DNA from: an uncultured Eubacteriales bacterium
Lineage (GTDB): Bacteria > Bacillota_I > Bacilli_A > RF39 > UBA660
Length of the DNA stretch: 64,000 bases
Assembly: GCA_905211265.1 (NCBI GenBank)
Contig: CAJMAC010000007.1
Coordinates: 1-64,000 of the forward strand
Direction of reading: 5' to 3'
Each line of letters begins with the position of its first letter. Position 1 is the stretch's first letter. The notes under the pieces are model-generated. The model was not told the DNA's origin. It saw only the letters and a program-made list of their open reading frames with translations, and did no database searches. The position numbers were made by a program, and so were the translations under genes. Shown here one piece after another: positions 1 through 9,946 of this stretch.

Positions 1-89
1 TATTAAGCATGCTTTTTTGCTCATTAGTGATTGAAACAATACTTTTAAGTGCAAAAATAAACGTTCAAAATAAATCAAATAAAAAAATA

Positions 90-120
90 TTGACTATGAA
101 AATCAAATATATGCTATACT
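90..120 (+). promoter_or_regulatory. Promoter of the two-component operon
   Basis: TTGACT (90-95) and TATACT (115-120) are separated by 19 bases, and an extended TG lies one base before the -10. Transcription would begin near 127. This excludes the upstream in-frame ATG at 9 and supports a kinase start at 144. Confidence 0.6.
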
Positions 121-143
121 CAAAAGGTCAAGGTAATAAACAA

Positions 144-1511
144 ATGTCGAAAAGAATTTATTTAGCCATATTAATATTAGAAATTGTTATTACTGCAGTT
201 GGTGTAACTGTGTCATTTATATTAAATAAACACGAACCAATTTTTGCATATAAAAGTAATTTATCAGCTTATGTCGCAATTATACTTGCCTTTTTAGCTG
301 TTATAAATATCGTTGAAATTTTATCTTATGCCAAAATATCAGATTCAACTATTCACACTTTCTTCACATCGCTTTGTTTTTTGCTTTATTATTCAACTAC
401 AAAGGATATTCAAGGAGTTTTAGAATTAAATTATGATATTTCTTTAAATCATACATTATTAGAAATATTTAATTTTGCCTTTTTTCACCTAACAATTCTT
501 TCTTTATTTTACTTTTATAATTATCAATATTGTAAATTAAACAACAAAGAAGTTATGACTATCTTATCTTTTTCTTTATTGTCTACCGCATCATATATAG
601 CCATGCATTTAACAACTAAATATAGCTATCTATCATATTTATTTTACGTTCCTATCGAATTACTTTTATTGCTAAAAATTGTATTAAACGTTTTCTCTAA
701 AAATAAAATTGATGCAACTTTTTGCCTAACTACAGGAATACTATTTGTTATAACCGGTTTAGAAACTTTTGCAATTCTGAGTCAGGATTTATATAAAATA
801 AAGTTCTTTTTCTTACCTACTGTTTTTATGATTGTAGTTATACTTCTTTGGTTATCAATTTATATCGCCTTCATTTTAAGAACTGATAAAAACGCTTTAA
901 AAGCTCAAGAATATAAAGAAAAAGAAGAAAAGATGAGAACATTACTTCTTCGTCAACAAATTAATCCCCATTTTGTTTTCAATTCACTTACTACTATAAA
1001 AGATATGTATCATAAAGATTTAAAAAGTGGAGATGAAACTCTTAATCTTTTTGCCAGATATTTAAGATTAAATATTGAATCAATTAATAACGATTTAATA
1101 CCTTTTGAGCAGGAATTAACTAATATTGAAAACTACATAAATTTAGAACAAATAAAACGTAGTGAAGATTTAAATATTGTTTATAACATAGATTATTACG
1201 AATTTACTGTTCCAGTCTTAGCTATTCAAGTATTTGTCGAAAACGCCATAAAGTATGCCAAAACCACTTTTAAAAAAGACGGATATATAGAAATTTCATC
1301 ATACTATAAAAACGGATATATATTTTTAGAAATTATAGATAATGGAGTAGGTTTTGAAACTAGCAAAATAAAATCGACATCTTGTGGAATTAAAAACGCC
1401 TTTGAAAGATTTAAAATTTTAAAGAAAGAAGTCAAAACAGAAATTGAAAGTGAAGTTGGAAAAGGGACAAAAGTATCAATAAGATTTAAAAAAGAAGGAG
1501 AAAAGAAGTAA
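144..1511 (+). CDS. LytS/YehU-type membrane sensor histidine kinase
   Basis: This 455-aa protein has about seven hydrophobic segments in its first 250 residues, followed by a short charged linker. The His_kinase phosphoacceptor motif RQQINPHFVFNSLTTI is characteristic of the LytS/YehU/AgrC-like branch. A GHKL ATP-binding domain follows, with an N box (VENAIKYAK) and a G box (DNGVGFE). The frame is open back to position 9, but the promoter at 90-120 and an AAGG ten bases before the ATG at 144 favour the shorter form. It overlaps the next gene by one base, so the pair is one operon. The signal sensed is not visible; family members respond to peptides, cell-wall stress or small carboxylates. Confidence 0.88.
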   Translation: MSKRIYLAILILEIVITAVGVTVSFILNKHEPIFAYKSNLSAYVAIILAFLAVINIVEILSYAKISDSTIHTFFTSLCFLLYYSTTKDIQGVLELNYDISLNHTLLEIFNFAFFHLTILSLFYFYNYQYCKLNNKEVMTILSFSLLSTASYIAMHLTTKYSYLSYLFYVPIELLLLLKIVLNVFSKNKIDATFCLTTGILFVITGLETFAILSQDLYKIKFFFLPTVFMIVVILLWLSIYIAFILRTDKNALKAQEYKEKEEKMRTLLLRQQINPHFVFNSLTTIKDMYHKDLKSGDETLNLFARYLRLNIESINNDLIPFEQELTNIENYINLEQIKRSEDLNIVYNIDYYEFTVPVLAIQVFVENAIKYAKTTFKKDGYIEISSYYKNGYIFLEIIDNGVGFETSKIKSTSCGIKNAFERFKILKKEVKTEIESEVGKGTKVSIRFKKEGEKK

Positions 1512-2296
1512 TGAAGCTACTAATTGTCGATGATGAAATAAGTGCACTTTTTGTATTTTTAAATGAAATAATTCACGAGAGTGGTTTAGAGTACAAGTTT
1601 TTTCAAGATAATGAAGAAGCAATATTAAATTACGTTACAAACAACCATATTGATTCAGCTTTTTTAGATATAAGAATGCCTAATATCGATGGTATTTCAT
1701 TAGCAAAAAAGATCTTAAAAATTAAGCCAAAAACAAAAATTGTTTTTATAACTGGATTAACAATAACTATTAATGATCTAGATAAAAGCATTAAAAATAA
1801 CGTAGTAGGATTTATATATAAACCATACAGTAAAGAAGATGTTTCAAAAATTATAAGAACTCTTTCTAACGAAATAAAAATATTAAAAGTAAATATGTTT
1901 GATACCTTTGATTGCTATATTAATAATGAAAGAATATTATTTTCTTCAAGTAAAGCAAAAGAATTATTTGCACTGTTATTAGTTTATAGAGAGCGTGGCC
2001 TAACAATGTATGATGCTATATCTCAACTATGGCCTGATCACGATTTAGAAAAATCAAAGAAGCTTTATAGAGATGCTGTATGGAGATTGCATAAAACTCT
2101 TAAAGAAATTGATTTTGAGTGTGTCGTTTCAAATAGAGGAGAACTATCTTTAATATCTAAAAATATCGATTGCGATTATTGGAACTTTTTAGATGGTAAA
2201 GACTTAACAGTGTTTAAAGGAGAATTTTTAAAAAGTTACGACTGGAGCATTTATTATTTAAGCCATCTAGAAGAAATACAACAAGCAAGAAAATAA
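1511..2296 (+). CDS. Response regulator with SARP-like winged-helix output domain
   Basis: This 261-aa protein starts with a receiver domain. Conserved acidic residues lie near the N-terminus (VDDE), the phosphoacceptor Asp is in SAFLDIRMPNIDG, and the conserved Lys is in YKPYS. The C-terminal half carries a LWPD..LEKSKKLYRDAV..L segment. That is the winged-helix (Trans_reg_C/SARP-like) DNA-binding type, not the LytTR domain usually paired with LytS-like kinases. The gene overlaps the kinase stop by one base and is surely its partner. The mismatch of output domain is mildly unusual but known in Bacillota. Target genes are unknown; the next gene has its own promoter. Confidence 0.88.
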   Translation: MKLLIVDDEISALFVFLNEIIHESGLEYKFFQDNEEAILNYVTNNHIDSAFLDIRMPNIDGISLAKKILKIKPKTKIVFITGLTITINDLDKSIKNNVVGFIYKPYSKEDVSKIIRTLSNEIKILKVNMFDTFDCYINNERILFSSSKAKELFALLLVYRERGLTMYDAISQLWPDHDLEKSKKLYRDAVWRLHKTLKEIDFECVVSNRGELSLISKNIDCDYWNFLDGKDLTVFKGEFLKSYDWSIYYLSHLEEIQQARK

Positions 2297-2420
2297 CCTT
2301 AAAGTGTTTAATATATAAATAGTAGTTTTTAATTGTCCACAAAAATACTTTTTATAGAATGTTTTTTATTTATTATAAATAATGGTATACTCTTATTATT
2401 GGTTTTGAAAGGAGAAGAAT

Positions 2421-4880
2421 ATGTTAATAGATCTAGCTATAACACTTCCTTTTTTTATATTATTTGCCTTAATAGAAAACGCTTATTACATAATTTTTAA
2501 AAAGAAGACAATTAAAGAAATATTATCGTTTAATTTGCTCTTTGACTTTATATCATATTTTATAATTAGCGTAATAACGTTGGGAATAATACATATTGTT
2601 TTTCCACATACGTCACATGTAAATTTGTTACCTATTAACTTTTTTAACTATATATTAGCTAAAGTTATTAACTTAGAAACTCTATATAAAAAATTCGTTA
2701 AAAAAGAAAATAAAGAGTATAAAAGCTCTAGATTTGTGCTTCTTGGAATATTTATAATAAGTTTTATTTTGGAAGTATCGTATTTCAATTTTCAAGGATT
2801 CAATCAACACTATAAAAAAGAAACAATATCTTTAACTTCAGAAAAAATTAAATTATCTAATGGCGCTAAATTAACAGATGAAGGTCTTATATATATTCCG
2901 AGCGACGGAACTATTACAATAGATACTACTGATATTACACTTAAGAACATTTACTTTACTTTTAATAATGTTAGTCTTAACGTCGAAACATATTTTAAAA
3001 CAAGTTCACAAGAATTCTCATTTTTAACAAACCCTAAAACAGATCTTTGTAATTATATGGATATTGGAAGAGTAGGGGAGACCCAATCCCTTCAAATAAG
3101 ATTTAATATTAAAAATGATCACGAAGATAAATACTTTAAAAATCCAGACTTATATTTAAAAAGTATAACTTTAAATGCACAAATGCCATTTGCATTTAAC
3201 GCTATAAGACAAATTTGTATTATATCACTATTATCACTTATTGTTTTCTTACCTACTATAAGCAAAAAATTTGGTCAATCGCTCAAAAATAATGATAGTA
3301 GCTATAAGAAGTTAGAATATGGACTACTTTGCATTTTTGGCATTACATTATTAGCCTATTTAATATCTGTTTTATTTATATTCAAAGATAAATTCTTAGT
3401 TCAATATAGTTCTATTGATATTCAAAATTCCAATATTTATTTTCAACAGTTTGATGCTGTTATGAAAAATAGACTTAGTTTGGATTTGCCTGTTGATGAT
3501 AGATTAATAGCTTTGCCAAATCCTTATGATACAAATAGTAGAAATGGCATTCCATATTATTGGGATCATGCCTTCTATAACGGAAAATATTATTGTTATT
3601 ATGGAATAGCTCCTGTAATTTTATTTATGCTACCGGTCTACTATATTTCTGGAGGATATATTCCAAGCATAGCTAGCATACAACAAATGGGAATGATAAT
3701 CTCACTATTTAGTTTGTTGTTAGCTGAAATTGAAGCAGTCAAAGCCTTCACAAAGAAAAACAACCTTAAATTTACAGCTTTTCTTTTATTATGTAGCATA
3801 TCTTTATCTTTAACTTTTTATATAACATCTTATAAAACAGGATATTATGTTGAAGGAATTTACCACATTCCATACGCATATGGTATAGCCAATATGTTCT
3901 TAACTTTCTTCTTTGTTTTAAAAGCTTATAATTCTAAAACAAATAGTCGAATAACATATTTAACACTATCAGCTGTAACTATCGTTTTACTTGTTTTAAG
4001 TCGTCCAAACTTAATTGTAACCTTTATATTTTTAGCTCCTTTATACCTTAAAATGCTTTTTGAAAACAAAGCTTGGAAGAAAAATATTATAAAGTTTATC
4101 CCATGTTTTGCAATAGTAATCGTCGGGGCTATAGGAGTAATGATTTTTAACAAAGCAAGATTTAACTCTTTCTTTGAATTTGGTCAATCATATCAATTGA
4201 CAGTTACTGATCAAACAAATTTACCTTTCAGCAGCAAAGCTTTAATAAGTGCTATTTTCCATTTCTATTTACAACTACCAGCTTTTTGTAATTCCACAAA
4301 TGGTATGCCTTTCTTTGATGCTTCTTACTATTATATAGGTATGGAAACTCATCCATATACTTCTTACACAATAGGTCTTTTCTTTGCACCTATATTCTTA
4401 GTTTGTTTTGCTATTCCATTATGCTTTAGAAAAGAAGAAGATAACTATATTAAATCAAGTATTATCCTTCTTCCTATTGCTAGCTTAATAATCAGTACTA
4501 TAACTGCTAGTTATGCAGGAATATGTGTAAGATATAATCTTGATATTTTCCCGATAATGGCTTTTTCAACATTTATAACTATATCTAAATTATTCGATAA
4601 ATATAGCGATAACAAAAAAGTGATAGAGCCATTATTTAAAGTTATTATCTTTGTATTAATAATTAGTACTATAATTTGCTTCGATTATATATTTGTAAGA
4701 TTTGATGGATTAACTGGCGAAGATGTTAATGGATTATTATTCCACTACACATCTTTCTGGGGACACTATAATACATCGCCATATTCAAATAGTTTTATAA
4801 TTCCACTTGTATCACTAATACTAGTAGCAATAACAAGCAATATACTTACTGAAAAGAAAGTTATAAATAATATTCAATAA
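2421..4880 (+). CDS. Large polytopic membrane protein, possible GT-C-type glycosyltransferase
   Basis: This 819-aa protein has three or four N-terminal membrane helices, an extracytoplasmic beta-rich stretch of roughly residues 140-260, and then about nine more helices. The segment PYYWDHAFYNGKYYCYYG belongs to a recurrent family of large Bacillota membrane proteins often annotated as GT39-like, but I cannot confirm a catalytic acidic motif. An extended -10 promoter (TGG then TATACT at 2386-2391) precedes it and the ribosome site is AAAGGAGAAG. It converges on a GT2 glycosyltransferase. Together they hint at assembly of a surface glycan or lipid-linked sugar, which is inference from neighbourhood only. 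Confidence 0.6.
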   Translation: MLIDLAITLPFFILFALIENAYYIIFKKKTIKEILSFNLLFDFISYFIISVITLGIIHIVFPHTSHVNLLPINFFNYILAKVINLETLYKKFVKKENKEYKSSRFVLLGIFIISFILEVSYFNFQGFNQHYKKETISLTSEKIKLSNGAKLTDEGLIYIPSDGTITIDTTDITLKNIYFTFNNVSLNVETYFKTSSQEFSFLTNPKTDLCNYMDIGRVGETQSLQIRFNIKNDHEDKYFKNPDLYLKSITLNAQMPFAFNAIRQICIISLLSLIVFLPTISKKFGQSLKNNDSSYKKLEYGLLCIFGITLLAYLISVLFIFKDKFLVQYSSIDIQNSNIYFQQFDAVMKNRLSLDLPVDDRLIALPNPYDTNSRNGIPYYWDHAFYNGKYYCYYGIAPVILFMLPVYYISGGYIPSIASIQQMGMIISLFSLLLAEIEAVKAFTKKNNLKFTAFLLLCSISLSLTFYITSYKTGYYVEGIYHIPYAYGIANMFLTFFFVLKAYNSKTNSRITYLTLSAVTIVLLVLSRPNLIVTFIFLAPLYLKMLFENKAWKKNIIKFIPCFAIVIVGAIGVMIFNKARFNSFFEFGQSYQLTVTDQTNLPFSSKALISAIFHFYLQLPAFCNSTNGMPFFDASYYYIGMETHPYTSYTIGLFFAPIFLVCFAIPLCFRKEEDNYIKSSIILLPIASLIISTITASYAGICVRYNLDIFPIMAFSTFITISKLFDKYSDNKKVIEPLFKVIIFVLIISTIICFDYIFVRFDGLTGEDVNGLLFHYTSFWGHYNTSPYSNSFIIPLVSLILVAITSNILTEKKVINNIQ

Positions 4881-5161
4881 CTATAAGTAAAATTTAAAGC
4901 GTATACTTATCCCCTTCACTATATATAACCGTAAGTTTTAATATGTTTTTGCTCACTTTTTTAACAAATTTTAATTTCTTTACAATTTAAAGGTAATAAA
5001 GCCAAAATTTTTGACCTATAAACACTACACAAAATTATTGACAATTACAATATTACTCTTTATTGATTTAAGTATTATTTATACCTACTTAAAAGCTAAG
5101 GTTTTTAGATAAAAAATATTAAAAAGGGACAAAATAATATAACTTTTTATAAATATAGACT
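4881..5161. other. Intergenic region between convergent genes
   Basis: No open frame, RNA gene or clear repeat is visible in this very AT-rich stretch. It ends at the terminator of the minus-strand glycosyltransferase. Confidence 0.5.
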
Positions 5162-5183
5162 AAAAAAGCGCTCTATGAGCGCT
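5162..5183 (-). terminator. Intrinsic terminator of the GT2 gene
   Basis: Read on the minus strand, a 7-bp stem (AGCGCTC, loop ATA, GAGCGCT) is followed directly by six T residues. It lies five bases past the glycosyltransferase stop codon. Confidence 0.85.
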
Positions 5184-5188
5184 GTTAT

Positions 5189-6130
5189 TTATTTAGAATT
5201 AACATGTTTTTTATAATCTTGATTAATCTCGTAAAGAGTATGTTCAAATGATTGCTTTTCTTTAATATGTTGAACTTTTAACATTGATCCAGTAATCAAT
5301 AGTAAGAAAGCTATTAAAATAAACAATGTACCGATTCCTATAAGAATATAAGATGAAAAATTAACTCCTGTTGCTTTTAAAACTCCTGGAATACCAAAAG
5401 CTAATCCAACGATAAATGATAATAAAGCTAATATTCCATAGTAAAACATTGGTCTATAACACTTTGTTAATCTTGCTATTGTAAGCATTACTTTAATTCC
5501 ATCACTTACAGTATTAAGCTTTGAGAAGCTTCCTTTTTGTCTATCTTTATATTGAATAACAACATTTTCAAGCTGCATCTTTTTGTCGAGTGAAAATATC
5601 GTCATTTCTGTTTCAATTTCAAATCCACTAGATAAGCATGGGAACGATTTAACATATTGGTAACTAAAAGCTCTAAAGCCTGTCATAACATCACGAATAT
5701 TACCGTGGAAAACATGATTGGTAGAAAATCTAACTAAACTATTGCCAAAATTGTGAAATGGTCTTTTATTTTCGGTAAAGTATGTGGATGAGAGTCTATC
5801 TCCTACAACCATATCAGCGTTGTGCTTTAAGACTAAATCAATCATCTTTGGAGCAGATGATAAATCATATGTATCATCAGCATCAACCATGATATAACAC
5901 ATGGCATCAATTTCTCTAAACATTCTTCTAACAACATTGCCTTTGCCTTGTTGATATTCATGTCTTACAATTGCACCTGCTTGGTTTGCTAATTCTACTG
6001 ATTTATCTGTTGAGTTATTATCATAAACATACACTTTAGCTTCAGGTATATATCTATGACAATCTTGAATAACTTTTACTATAGAAAGTTCTTCATTATA
6101 ACATGGAATTAAAACTGCAATTTTATCCAT
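5189..6130 (-). CDS. Family 2 glycosyltransferase with two C-terminal membrane helices
   Basis: This 313-aa protein begins with the GT2 nucleotide-binding signature LIPCYNEELSI. It has an acidic metal-binding motif (VDADDTYD) near residue 80, typical of the DPM1/GtrB branch that transfers sugars from nucleotide donors to a polyprenyl phosphate. Two hydrophobic helices near residues 225-290 anchor it in the membrane. The start at 6130 has an AAGGAGA site seven bases upstream. It is monocistronic with its own terminator. The likely role is making a lipid-linked sugar for wall or surface glycan decoration; the sugar is not inferable. Confidence 0.85.
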   Translation of the reverse strand: MDKIAVLIPCYNEELSIVKVIQDCHRYIPEAKVYVYDNNSTDKSVELANQAGAIVRHEYQQGKGNVVRRMFREIDAMCYIMVDADDTYDLSSAPKMIDLVLKHNADMVVGDRLSSTYFTENKRPFHNFGNSLVRFSTNHVFHGNIRDVMTGFRAFSYQYVKSFPCLSSGFEIETEMTIFSLDKKMQLENVVIQYKDRQKGSFSKLNTVSDGIKVMLTIARLTKCYRPMFYYGILALLSFIVGLAFGIPGVLKATGVNFSSYILIGIGTLFILIAFLLLITGSMLKVQHIKEKQSFEHTLYEINQDYKKHVNSK

Positions 6131-6255
6131 ACTAATCTCCTTAATTCTTAATATAAATTATACACTATATTAGATTTAAATAAAATAACTTGTTAATCAT
6201 CAAATTTTTTTAAAAAGTCAATCTATTTTTTTACACGTGTGAAAAAATACACTAA

Positions 6256-7377
6256 ATTAAAAAATTAATAAATAATATCCAAGTAGATAACTCTCGTATC
6301 AGTACATTTTTAGTAGAAACTCTAACAAATTTTGAAACAATCAAAGGATTAAATATTCACTTAAAACAAAGTAAAAAATACGAAAATATTTATCTAAATA
6401 CCCTTAATGATAATTATATGTATTTAAAACTAAATAATATTATAAATTTCTTTAAAGAATTACTTAATGGTATAACTAATATATTTATCTTATTTATAGG
6501 AGTAAATTTATATTTAAATGAAGAATTAAGTATCCAAACACTAATAACATTTAATTATTTATATCCATACTTTACTAATTATCTAAATAATTTATTTGAT
6601 TTATATAATGAATATTCTTATATGTCAAATAGTATTAAAAGATTAAATAATTTATTTGATGTAGAAAGTATTTCCTTAGATAAAAGTAATTTAATAGTAA
6701 ATGGTGATATTATATTTAATAATGTATCATTTAAATATACAGATAAATTAATATTAAATAACATTAGTTTTAGAATAAAAGATAAAGAAAAAGTATTATT
6801 AATAGGTAGTAGTGGAACAGGAAAAAGTACTATATTAAAATTATTATTTAAATATTACCAAATAGAAAGAAACTATATTTCCATAAATAATAATGATATA
6901 AATGACTATAAAATAATGGACATAAGATCAAATATAGTATATATTTCTCAAAATGAAAAACTATTTAATGATACAATAAAATCTAATATAATATTAGATA
7001 GTAATGTAAGTGAAGAAGAATTCTTAAATGTTGTAAAACTAACTAAAACAGATGAAATAATAAAAGATGATTTACTAGGATATAACAAAATAGTCGAAGA
7101 AGACGCAATTAACTTGTCCGGAGGACAAAGACAAAAAATTACATTATCTAGGGCACTACTAAGAAAAAGTAAAATAATTTTAATAGATGAAGGTTTGAAC
7201 CAAATTGATATTAATACAGAACGTATAATATTAAAGAGCATTTTTGAGTATTATAAAAATACTACCTTTATAATAGTATCACATAGACTTAATAATATGG
7301 ATTTATTTGATAAAGTATTATCATTAGAAAATAATAGTATAAATGTTTTAGAAAGAAATGATAGTTATTATGAATAA
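6256..7377 (+). pseudogene. 5'-truncated bacteriocin-type ABC exporter
   Basis: An open frame runs from just after a stop at 6253 to 7377 without an early start. Its translated beginning already matches the middle of an exporter membrane domain (FLVETLTNFETIKGL). The first ATG at 6418 is internal. The rest is a complete nucleotide-binding domain: Walker A GSSGTGKST, signature LSGGQRQK and Walker B IILIDEG. The EGLNQID sequence after Walker B resembles peptidase-containing (C39/SunT-like) exporters, whose first 350-400 residues are missing. The adjacent double-glycine peptides are the usual substrates of such exporters. The remaining ORF could be a decaying fragment or an expressed half transporter. 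Confidence 0.75.
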
Positions 7378-7801
7378 TGTTAATAGTTATATAATTTTAA
7401 ATAAAAGTACTAATAAATTAATTAAATTATTTATTATAACTTCATTATTTATAGTATTATTATTAATCTTAACACTAAATATTAAATATAAGAAATATTA
7501 TTATTTATATGGTACTGTTGATAGTAATTATAGATTAATACTATATTGTGATATCAAATATTTAGAAGTAATAAAAAAGAATAACAAAGTAGTTATTAAT
7601 AATGATACCTATAATTATAAAATACTTAGTATTGATACTAACTATACTATACTTAATAATACTAATAATTATATACAAGTAGTAATTGATATTAATTTAA
7701 ATAGTGAAGACAAGATAACCAATAATATCCTAAAATTAAAAGTATTAGTTTCTAATAAAAAATTATTTTACTATCTTATAGATTATATAAAGAAAGGATA
7801 A
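7370..7801 (+). CDS. Short single-pass membrane protein, possible exporter accessory protein
   Basis: This 143-aa protein starts at an ATG overlapping the end of the exporter fragment; a start four codons upstream is also possible. It has one strong membrane helix near residues 20-40, then an extracytoplasmic part rich in Asn, Tyr and Ile. The layout and position match the small or reduced HlyD-like accessory proteins beside peptide exporters, but no biotinyl-lipoyl-like motif is evident and the size is well under that family. The assignment rests on context. Confidence 0.5.
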   Translation: MNNVNSYIILNKSTNKLIKLFIITSLFIVLLLILTLNIKYKKYYYLYGTVDSNYRLILYCDIKYLEVIKKNNKVVINNDTYNYKILSIDTNYTILNNTNNYIQVVIDINLNSEDKITNNILKLKVLVSNKKLFYYLIDYIKKG

Positions 7802-7804
7802 GAA

Positions 7805-7948
7805 ATGAAAGTAGTAAGTGAAGAAGAATTAAAAAGTATTAATGGGGGATTTAATACTACCTTAGCAGTAGTACTTGGAGTAGTAGCAACATTTATTATT
7901 GGTATATTTAATGGTTATACTAATCCAGAAAAATGTAAAGTTAGATAG
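7805..7948 (+). CDS. Double-glycine-leader peptide 1 (putative bacteriocin precursor)
   Basis: This 47-aa ORF starts with a leader of the class II type: charged residues, then ELKSINGG, with the GG cleavage motif at residues 14-15. The predicted mature peptide of 32 residues is a hydrophobic, glycine-containing helix (LAVVLGVVATFIIGIF) with one Cys near the end. It begins three bases after the accessory gene. Leader, length and neighbouring exporter fit a bacteriocin or signalling peptide. No GxxxG two-peptide pattern is clear. Confidence 0.75.
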   Translation: MKVVSEEELKSINGGFNTTLAVVLGVVATFIIGIFNGYTNPEKCKVR

Positions 7949-7959
7949 GAGGGAATAAT

Positions 7960-8124
7960 ATGAATAAATTAAATGATAATGAATTATATAAAATTAATGG
8001 AGGTAGTGTTACTTCAACATTAATTAATTCAGTAGTCGCAGGATGTAAATTATTATATAATATTGGAGTAAGTCTAGGTAGTTCATTAAGAAGATTAATT
8101 GATAACAATATGTGTTCAATATAA
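7960..8124 (+). CDS. Double-glycine-leader peptide 2 (putative bacteriocin precursor)
   Basis: This 54-aa ORF follows 11 bases after peptide 1 with a strong AGGAGGG site. Its leader MNKLNDNELYKINGG ends in GG at residues 14-15. The 39-residue mature region holds two Cys residues (AGCKLL and NNMCSI) that could form a disulfide, and a basic Arg-Arg pair. The two peptides share the leader style but not the mature sequence, as expected of a two-component bacteriocin or two separate peptides. Confidence 0.75.
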   Translation: MNKLNDNELYKINGGSVTSTLINSVVAGCKLLYNIGVSLGSSLRRLIDNNMCSI

Positions 8125-8141
8125 TATTAATAATATTTAAA

Positions 8142-8171
8142 GGTAATAAATTAGATTTTATTATCTTTTTT
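8142..8171 (+). terminator. Intrinsic terminator of the peptide operon
   Basis: GGTAATAAA (8142-8150) pairs with TTTATTATC (8157-8165), with one G-U pair, followed by six T. It separates the peptide genes from the next ABC exporter. That exporter has its own TATAAT at 8186-8191 with an extended TG. Confidence 0.7.
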
Positions 8172-8215
8172 CTTAATAAATATGTTATAATATCTAAGAA
8201 AGAAGGTGCTAACTT

Positions 8216-9946
8216 ATGAAAAATATTAAAGAATTTAAAACGTTATTCAATTTTGTCAAAGAATATAAAACTAAATTAATAATAGCAAGCATTATGATTT
8301 TTATTTCAGGTATATGTGATATATTCACAGGATATTTAAATGGCGGTGCCGTAACAGAAATAACTAAACTTAATATTAAAGGTGCTTTAATATATTTAGG
8401 AATATACTTTGCAATAGAAATAATAGTAGGAGGTATATTAATTCATGTTTCTAATTCTATACTTTATAAAATAGAAAGTGCTATAACTAGAAAACTAGGT
8501 TATTATACCTATGTAAAAGCTTTGAATTTACCTGCTGTAGCCTATGAAGAGTTATCTTCTGGAGAAGTAATAAATCGTATTAACAATGATGCTGATTCAT
8601 TAAGTTTTACCTTTGGAAGACTACTTGGCATGATTTCATCATTGGTAGCATCTTTAATAACAATAGTATATGTATTTGCTAATTCATGGATAGTAGGAAT
8701 AGAAATTTTAATATTCTTATTATTACTACTTCTTATCTTAAAAAAATATAATCCCTTACTTAAAAATATTCATAAAGAAAGAAAAAATGAACAAGATAAA
8801 TTTACTTCCTTAACTACTGAATCCATAAGAGGTATAAGAGAAATAAAAACATTAGGAATTAAAAATAATTTAATTAGTGATATGGCAGATATTATAAAAA
8901 TAATATATAAGAAAAGTGAAACTGAAATAGATATTCAAAAAAGATTTAATATATTAACAAGATTACTTAAAACATGTCTAGAAGTAGGAACTTTTGTTAC
9001 TTGTGTAATATTAGTATATTATAACAAAGTAAGTTTAACATTCTTTATAGCAATGACTTATTATATCTATCGATATATGTGGTTAATAGAAAATATAAAT
9101 GACTTAACACAAAATTATCAAAAGTTTAGTGTATCTATTTCAAGAGTAAATGATATATTAGAAAATAAATTATATGATGATGTTAAATATGGTAATGTTA
9201 ATTTAGATAAAGTTAAAGGAATAATTGAATTTAAAAATGTATCATTTTCCTATCCTAAAGAAGATACAACACTTAAAAACTTTAACTTAGTAATTGAACC
9301 TCATAAAAAAGTAGCAATTGTAGGTTCCTCAGGTCAAGGCAAAAGTACTTTGTTTAATCTTATAACAAGAATATTTGATGTAAACGAAGGAAGCATATTG
9401 ATAGATAACATCAATATTTTAGATTTAACCGAAGAGTCATTAAGAAAACATATCTCTATAATTAGACAAGAACCATTTATCTTTAATAGAACAATAAAAG
9501 AAAATTTTGAAATTATAGATAACAATATAACGTTAGATAAAATAAGAAAGTACACTAAAATGGCTTACCTAGATGATTATATAATGTCATTACCCAAACA
9601 ATATGATACATTACTAGGTGAAGGTGGAGTAAATTTATCCGGAGGACAAAAACAAAGACTATCTATTGCTAGAACACTCTCTAAGAAAAGTGAAATTATA
9701 TTATTTGATGAAGCTACAAGTGCACTTGATAATAAAAGTCAAGAATATATTAAAAAATCAATTGATAATCTAGTTAAAGATCATACCATTGTTATTGTAG
9801 CACATAGATTATCTACCATTATTGACGCTGATATTATTCATGTTGTAGATGATGGCAAAATAATAGCGAGTGGCACCCATGAACAATTACTAAAAAAATG
9901 TAAGAAATATAAAGAATTATATGAATTAAAAAAAGAGGAAGAATAA
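8216..9946 (+). CDS. ABC exporter, fused membrane and ATPase domains
   Basis: This 576-aa half transporter has six membrane helices in the first 310 residues. Its nucleotide-binding domain carries Walker A GSSGQGKST, signature LSGGQKQR and Walker B IILFDEATSALD. It has no peptidase domain, so it can export but not process the double-glycine leaders. The start at 8216 has an AGAAGGTG site. It overlaps a 58-aa ORF by one base and heads an operon with mtnN and an RdgB-like gene. The substrate may be the nearby peptides or an unrelated compound; the latter is equally possible. Confidence 0.85.
   Translation: MKNIKEFKTLFNFVKEYKTKLIIASIMIFISGICDIFTGYLNGGAVTEITKLNIKGALIYLGIYFAIEIIVGGILIHVSNSILYKIESAITRKLGYYTYVKALNLPAVAYEELSSGEVINRINNDADSLSFTFGRLLGMISSLVASLITIVYVFANSWIVGIEILIFLLLLLLILKKYNPLLKNIHKERKNEQDKFTSLTTESIRGIREIKTLGIKNNLISDMADIIKIIYKKSETEIDIQKRFNILTRLLKTCLEVGTFVTCVILVYYNKVSLTFFIAMTYYIYRYMWLIENINDLTQNYQKFSVSISRVNDILENKLYDDVKYGNVNLDKVKGIIEFKNVSFSYPKEDTTLKNFNLVIEPHKKVAIVGSSGQGKSTLFNLITRIFDVNEGSILIDNINILDLTEESLRKHISIIRQEPFIFNRTIKENFEIIDNNITLDKIRKYTKMAYLDDYIMSLPKQYDTLLGEGGVNLSGGQKQRLSIARTLSKKSEIILFDEATSALDNKSQEYIKKSIDNLVKDHTIVIVAHRLSTIIDADIIHVVDDGKIIASGTHEQLLKKCKKYKELYELKKEEE

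Noticed and set aside
6418..7377. ORF at 6418 as a complete ABC ATPase gene
   Set aside because: The exporter reading frame clearly continues upstream of this ATG for over 50 codons of recognisable membrane-domain sequence, so the ATG is internal to a truncated gene.
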